64,000 nt of DNA, from positions 1 through 64,000 of the forward strand of contig OZ037889.1 of assembly GCA_964035575.1 (NCBI GenBank), in the 5' to 3' direction. The translations under genes and the position numbers were made by a program. Shown in pieces: positions 30,628 through 39,500 of the stretch; the stretch's first letter is position 1; each line of letters starts with the position of its first letter. Below the pieces are notes generated by a model, which searched no databases, was not told the DNA's origin, and worked only from the letters and a program-made list of their open reading frames with translations. The stretch is from Rhynchopus sp. YZ270_cl-10 (Eukaryota > Euglenozoa > Diplonemea > Diplonemida > Diplonemidae).

Positions 30628-32481
30628 TCATGCGGCGGTGACAATTTCTTGAAGTGGTTCGCCTTCGTCGCTGTTGATGTTACTACAGTGGTGGTGTGGT
30701 GAAGTTGTGTCGAAGATGGCTTCTAGCAGCGGCTGTTCCAGGTTCGTGGCGTGGCAGTGGTCCATGGTAGCGCGCAGGGCGGACGCTTCGCTCTCCTGCT
30801 CGCATTCCTTGCTCCAGTGCTTGGGGATGAGGATGATGATGGTCTGCCCACCGATGTCGTAAGTCGACACAGCAGTGTCCTCGAACTTCCCTTTGTAACG
30901 GTTGAAGACACCTGAAAGCGAAAGAATCGACTGCATCGCATCTTCACGACTCTCTGCACTGTCCTCATGGCAACCGAGGTACGTGCTCATGATGATGTAC
31001 ACAATGATGTCCACGAACACAACCTTCGAAGCAAACACACCCGCAGCAAACGCCATGAACATCCGCACAATCGCCACCGGCCGCAGCGCATCTGCAATCA
31101 CAGACACACCCTGATCCCGCAGTGCCATCAGGTGCGGTGCCATCAGCACCCCCACTATCAGACACGCACCACCGATCAGCTTCAGCGTCCACCCCACCCT
31201 CTGAAACCACACCGTCACATTCCGTGTCTCCTGATATGTTGACGCAGTGACCAGGCGCTGTGGGAACGCCAGGTACAGACTCATGCTGGCAGTCAGGCAG
31301 ATCGCTGTGAACATGACAGGCAGCGTCCCCACCACAACCAGAATGATTGCGCAGAGGAACATGACCACTGGGATGGTGCATGCCTGGAGGATGATCAGCA
31401 GCCATGCTGTCAGGCGCACACCGGGGAAAAGGTACTTTGAAATGAGCACACCTGATTGCAGGCCGAAGAGGACACCAAGGACGCCTGGTGCGAGCGCCTT
31501 CATGACTTCGAACGACGCAATCATGAAAGGCACGTACAGCACAAACTTGAGCACCAGGCCGAAGAAGTAGAGCAGCACCGACAGCACAGTGGAGCCTTGC
31601 ACCACGACGTCGTTCATGAAGCTCGACGAGATGTCTGGAACGCTGTACGAACAGATGTGTGTCGTGAGGTTGTGCCCGCCAAGCGTGATGGTCACGTTAT
31701 TCTGTGGGGTTCCGATAGTTCCCACCAGTTCGTCGCAAAGATCTCTGACATACTCCTGAGGTGCGACGATGTCAAGCCACGGAAGTGAAAAGAAGAGAAA
31801 GGGGAACAAAAACACTGCAGACCAGCCCATTATCGTGAGCAGGCGTGACTTGTCCATGTCGTGCCACCTGAGCGAAGACATGACGTAGAACGCAAGCGCA
31901 AGCAGTGCTTGGCATGCAGGAAGCAGACCGAGGGTGCGCACCTTCAAGGCTGCCTTCTCCACAATGTAGTCATCGTAGGGAGGGTCTTTGTGTACTTTGA
32001 TGTTGAGCAGTCCTGCGTTAGCGTCGAAAAAAAACACAATGACGGTCGTCACTGCGTAGCACAGCACTGCTGCGCTGAGCTGCGTACGCCGCCAGCACAT
32101 CAGGCTCTGGGCAAAGGGCTCGTCTGCACCCGCACCGTGGAGAACAGCCTTCTCGTAATCGGAGGGCACGACACTGCGGATGTCTGTCATAAACAGCCGG
32201 CGCAGCTCCTCCTTGCTTGTGGGCGGCAGCAGCACACCAAAGCGCCGGAACCCAGTACCCCCAGGGCGCGTCACTGATGAGCGTGTGAAAAACGCGCCCA
32301 GCAACACAACTAAAAGCACTGCACCAAAGTCCAAAGCAATCGGCACCCACTCCAGCCCGCCGTAGCCCTCCACGTACGAGCTGTCTGCTTCATCTGATTC
32401 ATCAAAAGAAAACTGTGCATGTGTGTGCAGTACAAAAAACGCAGATACCCATAATACACGCTGGCTGCTACTAGCGTACAT
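30628..32481 (-). CDS. Multipass membrane protein, copy C (unknown family)
   Basis: A 617-residue intact relative of copy A: same signal peptide, same set of about ten hydrophobic segments, same two sequons in the large loop. Almost all differences from A fall in three places. The first is a three-residue insertion just after the signal peptide (FDESDEADSS against FDQSDSS). The second is the loop and following helix (DELVGTIGTPQNN against DQMVGSLISPQEN, and STVLSVLLY against SDVLWVMVY). The third is the C-terminal tail (EAIFDTTSPHHHCS against EAAVSGLLPDHCS). The transmembrane core is nearly identical even at silent sites. The Met at 32481 is the start conserved in all three copies. Function unknown. 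Confidence 0.85.
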   Translation of the reverse strand: MYASSSQRVLWVSAFFVLHTHAQFSFDESDEADSSYVEGYGGLEWVPIALDFGAVLLVVLLGAFFTRSSVTRPGGTGFRRFGVLLPPTSKEELRRLFMTDIRSVVPSDYEKAVLHGAGADEPFAQSLMCWRRTQLSAAVLCYAVTTVIVFFFDANAGLLNIKVHKDPPYDDYIVEKAALKVRTLGLLPACQALLALAFYVMSSLRWHDMDKSRLLTIMGWSAVFLFPFLFFSLPWLDIVAPQEYVRDLCDELVGTIGTPQNNVTITLGGHNLTTHICSYSVPDISSSFMNDVVVQGSTVLSVLLYFFGLVLKFVLYVPFMIASFEVMKALAPGVLGVLFGLQSGVLISKYLFPGVRLTAWLLIILQACTIPVVMFLCAIILVVVGTLPVMFTAICLTASMSLYLAFPQRLVTASTYQETRNVTVWFQRVGWTLKLIGGACLIVGVLMAPHLMALRDQGVSVIADALRPVAIVRMFMAFAAGVFASKVVFVDIIVYIIMSTYLGCHEDSAESREDAMQSILSLSGVFNRYKGKFEDTAVSTYDIGGQTIIILIPKHWSKECEQESEASALRATMDHCHATNLEQPLLEAIFDTTSPHHHCSNINSDEGEPLQEIVTAA

Positions 32482-32855
32482 ACTCCGATTCCCTGGGTGG
32501 GTAGGGGTGGGTTAGTGGTGTGTGGTGGCTTTGCAGTAGTCCAAATCACATGGTACAAATATGTTTGTCGGATTTGGTAATTTGGCAACTTATTTGGAAG
32601 CCGAACATATTTGGAGTACTGTTAAGACAAAGCAAGGGAAATAAGGGGGCTTCAGGTAAGGTTTCAGTTTAAAAAAAAAACGGTGAACGAGCATCAGCTC
32701 AGCTGGGGGAAAAAGTAGAGTACAAAAACGTAACGCGATGAAAGCCACTCACTGCCGGGTCAAAATATCCCCTGGAAGGAATGGTTGGGAAGTCTGCAGG
32801 TAAAAACGCTGCCACAAAATGCAAAAATAAATCATGAAACACTCAAAAGTGAAGC
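32482..32855. other. Spacer between membrane gene C and MDH copy 1
   Basis: AT-rich, no gene. It contains an imperfect inverted repeat, CAAATATGTTTGTCGG (32556-32571) against CCGAACATATTTG (32601-32613), that could fold into a hairpin. The right end holds the MDH 3' flank word ACTCAAAAGTGAAGCTCAGG, shared with copy 2. Confidence 0.4.
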
Positions 32856-34027
32856 TCAGGCCTGTGTGAACTTGACACCCTTGGAGATGTTGCCCTCAAG
32901 GTCCGCAAGGCACTTCTCCAGAAGGTCCTTCTCGAACTCGTTGCACTCAGGCACGGGGCGGATCTCCTCCACTCCGTTCTCTCCGAGGAGCACAGGCGAC
33001 GAGAAGAAGGATGTGGGCTGCACGTCGCTCTCCACGAAGGTGCACTCAACAACGTTCTTCTCTCCGTTCAGGGCACGGATCAGGCTGAACGCGAACTCAG
33101 CTCCTGTGTGTGGTGGTGTGATAAAATGAGTTAAAGCCGATCATCCTTGGAAGCTGGTGTAAAGTAAAATGAGAAATCACTATTCAGTGAGGTAGACGGC
33201 AAGCCTGACACTCATACAACTGCCTTTTGATCACTATACACTTCGCAGGAAACTTTAGTCCATACAAAACAAAGTACAAACACACAACACATACCTGCGT
33301 AGGCCATGGAGAGGGTGGCGCTGCCAGTTCCTGCCTTCGCCTTCACAACCTCGTCACCTCCGAACTGGATGCGGTGGGTCAGGGCGTCAAGCTCCTCCTG
33401 GGTGAAGTTGAACCCAGAGTGGCTCAGAAGCGGCACAATGGTGGCACCGCTGTGTCCTCCCACGACAGGCACGTTCACCTTGGCAACGTCGGCTCCCTTC
33501 AGCTCGGCCACGAAGGTCTTGGCACGCACAAGGTCGAGGGTGGTCACTCCGAACAGCTTCTTGGGGTTGTACACTCCAGCCTTCTTCAGCACCTCGGCGA
33601 AGATCGGCACAGTCGAGTTCACGGGGTTGGCAATGATCAGGAAGCATGCGTTCGGGCAGTGCTTGGCGCACTGCTCGGCGAGGTTGCGCACGATGCTGGC
33701 GTTCGTGTTGAAAAGGTCGTCACGGGTCATGCCCGGCTTGCGCGGCACTCCTGCGGGGATGATGACAACCTCACGTCCCTTCAGGGCCTCACCGATGTCG
33801 TCTCCAACGAAGCCAGTCACCTTTGCGCCGGTGCTGATGTGGCTCAGGTCCGCGGCAACTCCGGGGGTGTTCACAATGTCGTACAGGGTCAGGTCGGTGG
33901 TCAGGTCCGAGTTCTTCATCAGAAGGGACAGGGGCTGGCCGATACCTCCGGATGCTCCCAGCACAGCCACGTTGCGGTGGAGTGCCGCAGTGGTGGAGAA
34001 CATGCGTGCAGCGGATCTCGAGAACAT
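32856..34027 (-). CDS. MDH: Mitochondrial malate dehydrogenase, copy 1 (two exons)
   Basis: A 326-residue NAD-dependent malate dehydrogenase interconverting malate and oxaloacetate. Exon 1 is 33295-34027 (733 nt) and exon 2 is 32856-33103 (248 nt), joined across a 191-bp intron with a GTATGT donor and a CACACAG acceptor. The split codon gives Gly245 in MAYAGAEFAF. The N-terminus [18 protein letters not shown] is basic, hydroxylated and acid-free, as expected for a mitochondrial presequence. Family residues are in place: GASGGIG (24-30), Asp50 for NAD ribose, Arg96 and Arg102 of the mobile loop, NPVNS (134-138), Asp165/Arg168 in TTLDLVRAK and the catalytic His192 in GGHSG. It is the most downstream of three tandem copies and the most diverged, by only a handful of silent changes. 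Confidence 0.95.
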
Positions 34028-34711
34028 TTTGATGTTTGCTTTTTTTGTAGTTTTTATGATGCTGTAGTTGTGTGTGTGTTGGCAGTGTTTACAATGAGTG
34101 TTTGGCGGAATGCCCAATGTGTAGTTGTGTAGCATTCACAATCTCGAAGGCAGCTTCAAGCACTTCGCCACGTTAGGAAATGAAAAAGACTGTGAGCATC
34201 ATAAGCTCATAAAGTTGCCCCACTGGAAAAATGCAAAATCACGTGCGCTTTACTTTGTTTTTGCCTTGAAGACTTTTTGTTGTACACCCAGTTGTTCTAT
34301 TTTTGCATTTACGCACTCGCTGAGCCCCGTAGGCAAATACCCTCGATACCAGACCCAAGTACGCTTGTACAACTTCTCTCGTTTTGTTCTTTTGCTCGAA
34401 ATAAAAACGTAGGACACTATAATTGAAACCAAGAAAACTTGAAAGTGTCGAAAAAGCCGCTCCTAAAGCCTCATAAAACCCTTGTCCAGATCTGAGTTCG
34501 TATACCGAAGTGTGCTGGAGAGCACTGCCGCGACAGATACTGGCCAAGCAAAATATTAATTTAAAGAAACGAAAACTAAAAAGAGCAGTCACAATGTTCG
34601 CCTCTCAAGGAGTCCAAAGTTATGCACATCGAATAAAAAACAAAATCGAAAAAAACCCCCCAAAAAAAATACGTTTCAAAAGCAACTTCATTGAACACTC
34701 AAAAGTGAAGC
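34028..34711. other. Spacer between MDH copies 1 and 2
   Basis: AT-rich spacer. Next to the copy 1 start it keeps the leader GCAAACATCAAAATG seen at copy 3 (copy 2 has ACAAACATCAAAATG). Next to the copy 2 stop it keeps CACTCAAAAGTGAAGCTCAGG-type flank. The middle (34140-34660) has short open frames on both strands with no protein resemblance. Confidence 0.4.
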
Positions 34712-36272
34712 TCAGGCCTGTGTGAACTTGACACCCTTGGAGATGTTGCCCTCAAGGTCCGCAAGGCACTTCTCGAGAAGGTCCTTCTCGAACTCGTTGC
34801 ACTCAGGCACGGGGCGGATCTCCTCCACTCCGTTCTCTCCGAGGAGCACAGGCGACGAGAAGAAGGATGTGGGCTGCACGTCGCTCTCCACGAAGGTGCA
34901 CTCAACAACGTTCTTCTCTCCGTTCAGGGCACGGATCAGGCTGAACGCGAACTCAGCTCCTGTGTGTGGTGTAAAGATAAATTATACAAGAATAGAAATT
35001 CGCGACTCGCGACGACTTCTAGTATTCATGAAACCCCTCATATAAACTCCATAAACATCCCATATCCTGCGGTACCCTGGGTTTTTGTGTACTAATTTTT
35101 CCACATGTTTTTCATGTTTTGTCTCGTTTTCTTTCACTTCTTCCTCGTTCATTAGCATTTCGCAAACCTGTAAACCCTTTGCATTTTCAGGAGGCATGTC
35201 GCATGGATTGGGAAGTGGGGTAAAAAAAGCATTCTTGAGCTGCGCGCAGTGCGAGAGATGCTTGCCTGCTTGATCCGCAAAAAATTAGGACATCTCCTAG
35301 AAAATGAATACATTGCTGTGGTCAGCAAGTTACTTAGCTTTGATGGCATATCCCAGAGTAAGGTCCGTCTAGCACGTCTCTTTGTCCACCACAAGGCAGC
35401 TTGAACACACAAATCTTTTCCAGTTATTACTTCCTCGAAGAAAATGGAGGAACTAGAAAAGTTCCGCATCACTGAAACGGGGGATGAGGTAGGTGTCCCT
35501 CAGTACGGAAAGAATGGTCTCACAAAACACAACACATACCTGCGTAGGCCATCGAGAGGGTGGCGCTGCCGGTTCCGGCCTTCGCCTTCACAACCTCGTC
35601 ACCTCCGAACTGGATGCGGTGGGTCAGGGCGTCAAGCTCCTCCTGGGTGAAGTTGAACCCAGAGTGGCTCAGAAGCGGCACAATGGTGGCACCGCTGTGT
35701 CCTCCCACGACAGGCACGTTCACCTTGGCAACGTCGGCTCCCTTCAGCTCGGCCACGAAGGTCTTGGCACGCACAAGGTCGAGGGTGGTCACTCCGAACA
35801 GCTTCTTGGGGTTGTACACTCCAGCCTTCTTCAGCACCTCGGCGAAGATCGGCACAGTCGAGTTCACGGGGTTGGCAATGATCAGGAAGCATGCGTTCGG
35901 GCAGTGCTTGGCGCACTGCTCGGCGAGGTTGCGCACGATGCTGGCGTTCGTGTTGAAAAGGTCGTCACGGGTCATGCCCGGCTTGCGCGGCACTCCTGCG
36001 GGGATGATGACAACCTCACGTCCCTTCAGGGCCTCACCGATGTCGTCTCCAACGAAGCCAGTCACCTTTGCGCCGGTGCTGATGTGGCTCAGGTCCGCGG
36101 CAACTCCGGGGGTGTTCACAATGTCGTACAGGGTCAGGTCGGTGGTCAGGTCCGAGTTCTTCATCAGAAGGGACAGGGGCTGGCCGATACCTCCGGAGGC
36201 TCCCAGCACAGCCACGTTGCGGTGGAGTGCCGCAGTGGTGGAGAACATGCGTGCAGCGGATCTCGAGAACAT
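34712..36272 (-). CDS. MDH: Mitochondrial malate dehydrogenase, copy 2 (two exons)
   Basis: Exon 1 is 35540-36272 and exon 2 is 34712-34959, the same exon lengths (733 and 248 nt) and the same 326-residue product as copy 1, with the presequence and all catalytic residues intact. The intron has the same position and borders but is 580 bp and unrelated to that of copy 1 except next to the splice sites. Its acceptor side (about 34960-35015) resembles that of copy 3. The intron also carries a plus-strand coding-like stretch (35183-35404). Exonic differences from copies 1 and 3 are a few silent bases (for example GGAGGC for GGATGC at 36196). Confidence 0.95.
35183..35404 (+). other. Coding-like fragment inside the MDH copy 2 intron
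   Basis: On the strand opposite to MDH, 73 codons are open and end in a stop, reading for example [19 protein letters not shown] and [15 protein letters not shown] at the end. The composition (charged and amphipathic, no low complexity) looks protein-coding, unlike the surrounding frames. There is no start codon at its beginning, so it would be an exon or a fragment of an inserted gene. Family unknown. Confidence 0.35.
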
Positions 36273-36553
36273 TTTGATGTTTGTTTTTTGTGGTTGTTAG
36301 ATAATACCTGCATAGTGTGGTGTGGGCATACAACACGAAAACAAAAATACAGTGAAAAAGTCTCTTTTGCTATAGTATGCGGGTTATAAGTCTCTGTATC
36401 TCTCGCTAATACAAGGTTTCATTTTCACTCTCGCTGCGAACGTTTGCTTTCTTTTTAATACTTCCTCACAGTGGCTACTTAGTCACCCGTTGCGCTCTTA
36501 TCATATGATAGAAGAGCTGCAGCCAGAGACTGAAGCTAGCAAGCACACACGCT
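36273..36553. other. Spacer between MDH copies 2 and 3
   Basis: A short AT-rich spacer of 281 bp. It holds the copy 2 leader (ACAAACATCAAAATG on the minus strand) and the 3' flank of copy 3. Nothing else recognised. Confidence 0.4.
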
Positions 36554-39500
36554 TCAGGCCTGTGTGAACTTGACACCCTTGGAGATGTTGCCCTCAAGGT
36601 CCGCAAGGCACTTCTCGAGAAGGTCCTTCTCGAACTCGTTGCACTCAGGCACGGGGCGGATCTCCTCCACTCCGTTCTCTCCGAGGAGCACAGGCGACGA
36701 GAAGAAGGATGTGGGCTGCACGTCGCTCTCCACGAAGGTGCACTCAACAACGTTCTTCTCTCCGTTCAGGGCACGGATCAGGCTGAACGCGAACTCAGCT
36801 CCTGTGTGTGGTGTGAAGATAAATTATACAAGAATAAAAAGGATTCGTGACTCACGACGACTTGGGGTATTGTAATTAAAAGCGGCAGACAGCTTCACCA
36901 TTCTAGAGAATATGTTGCTTTGACCACAGTAAAGGTGAAAGGGTCACTTGGCCCTCAGGATGAGGTCGCTGATCTGCTGCCAGGCGCAGTGGCTGCCTTA
37001 GCGAAGTACGGTGCACAGTGAAATGACATGGAAATCACTTGTCACGACAAGTGGCTACTTAGGGTGGAATAGGAGGTGGGTAGTACCTACCCAGTCCAGT
37101 ACGCAACATCCCTATACACCGACATAGTGTCTGTTTTTGTGCTTTTATTTTTTTAAACATGAAGCGTCAGTCCGTGAGAGCCCCTCGCAGAAAAAGTCCA
37201 AGACGGACCCCAAGTCCGAGTTTTGAGAACTCGGTGATGGCACTTGTCGTGAAGGAGTCGGCCCTACGCAAGGAACTCGAGCCGGAGGAGGACAAGGATC
37301 TTACGGAGTGTGCAAACCCGTACATGCGGTCGAAGGACAAGGCACAACAGTGGTGCCGAGGATGAGAAGCTGAGGGGGAGATAGAAAAGTCTCTGGCTTT
37401 TTTTCACGGGTTGCCTACGATCGTAGTACGATCGTTTACGATCGTACCAAAAAACGATCGTAACGATCGTAAAATATCGTACTACGATCAACTACGATCG
37501 TACTACGATCGTAAACGATCGTAGTACGATCGTAGTACGTTTGCCAAACGAAATAACGAATATCGCTTGAAATACCGTTCGATATTCCTTGCATGGTGTG
37601 CATGAAGCACACACAAGGTATATCAAACGATAATCAATCAGATAAAACGTTACATCATTGGAAAATTGTTGGCACCGCCGCCCTGTCTTCGTATTTATTA
37701 CGTCGACAGGCCAAACAACGTTGGGCTCAGAAGAAGCAGTGCTAGACAGTCACTGGATCAACATGAGAACCAACTCCCAACAACACAGGCTACCGAAGTA
37801 GCAGGTGGGGTGTTGCGGGTGTTTGGGGTGAAAGAAAATCGATTTTGGTAAGTTCCAGCAGAAAATTCTTAAGTTTGCACTAGTCGAGAAGGGTTACCAC
37901 TGCTCACCGAGCGGTGCACCCATTTAAGGGTGGAGAAGCGTGACACGCACATACAAGTATGCACGTTACTTCAACAAAGGCTGAATTCTGGTAATTCTAA
38001 GGGATGTGAATTACAGCCACCACATGGTTGTCATTAGGTTACTACCTTCGTCGTAAACGTATACAAAGGTTTCGCCCCCTTCTCTTTCATGCAAACTTAA
38101 GAAAATCCTGAAGTAACTACAACCTGGCGTGCGGGTACAGATGCATTGCTTTGTTCTTTCCTCAAAGTCATGTGTGATCTCTCGGGTCTGTACTAAAGTC
38201 AGTGTTTAGATAAGCATCCACTTGACTCGTTCTAACAACCGTTGAAATCTAGAACAAAACAATACACTGCCCCTTCTCACACCAAGCCGCCATGCTTCAA
38301 GAGCATGCCCTGGGCAAAAATTACTGTGACAAAATTAGTTTTCTGGGGGAACGCAATATTTTATTGTGCCCAGTCCTCCGCAAGCAGAGGACAGACTTTC
38401 CGGATCCCGAAGTCGAATTTCTTGCACTAGCTATGCTCCCTGGGTTAATGGCTATAGCAGTGACTGACAGAGTGTTCCCACTCCCCTTTCCACCCCATAT
38501 GTTCGCTCGTTCTGCACAGTTGGTTCTCGATGTTGCACTCGCGATACCTGTTTAAAAGTGAAGTTGTGAGTGGTGGGGAATTTAAAGAAGGTGATTTCTT
38601 TAAAAAATAAGTTGGCCTGAGGGTGTAAAATATTGTTATGGAGACTTTTTGGAGGAAATACGAGTCGACGGCCTTATTTTGTTGAATATTCACCAGAAAG
38701 TTAAACATATTTACATACCTTGTCTTGCGCCTTCGCTGCTGTCAAGGTGCCTTCTCTGGGTACCCAGTACCCAGTACCCATAATACCCAAAATAATTTAG
38801 GATAATACCCACTGGGTGAAAAGGAAAAAAAAAAAAGTCCCGGATTTTTGAGGAAAAAATTGGCTCTGCAGGCGGTTGCTGTAGTTGTGGGTGCGGATGT
38901 TCACGTCAGTTGCAGGCAAGCATCCAGCATCAGAGACATTTGAGGTTGTGCACAAGAAGAAGGAGAAGACGTGTCAATCGCATTCAATTATGAGGGTTGG
39001 AAGACGGAGGAGATCTCAAATGTTGCGTACCGTGGCTTCGCCAGGAACCTTTGGGTGCCATGACTGCCGTTTCTTTCATAAATGTACCGAGGTTACTGAT
39101 AAGGCTGACACACTACGGATTGTGGTTCACCCCTCCCCACCTGCCTTTGTGCATCAGAGGGGAGAAAGCGCCACGCCTCCCTGCACTGGCAGGGAGTCGC
39201 GCGCGCGAAGCGCGCGCAGCGACCGCTTTTACGGGGGGAAAGCTCGGGACCCCAAATGACCCCGGCGAGAGCCCTGACGACATATCGGGAAAAATTTTTT
39301 TCCCCCCCACAAAAAAGTCAAAAAACAGCCCAAAAACAAAACCAAAAAAACAGGGAATTTTTTGGATTGGGATTTCGGAATTTGGCCAAAAAGGGACGGA
39401 TTTAGAGATATCCTTGCTCCAAGGAATTTGCTAAGGAAAAGTCGATATTGTGCAGTAGTGCATATGGTTTACCCCCAGATCAAAACACCCGATTTTTGCG

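Noticed and set aside
33227-34132. Long plus-strand frames opposite the MDH exons (also at 35493-36389 and 41598-42362)
   Set aside because: Shadows of the GC-rich MDH coding strand; the minus frame carries all enzyme motifs.
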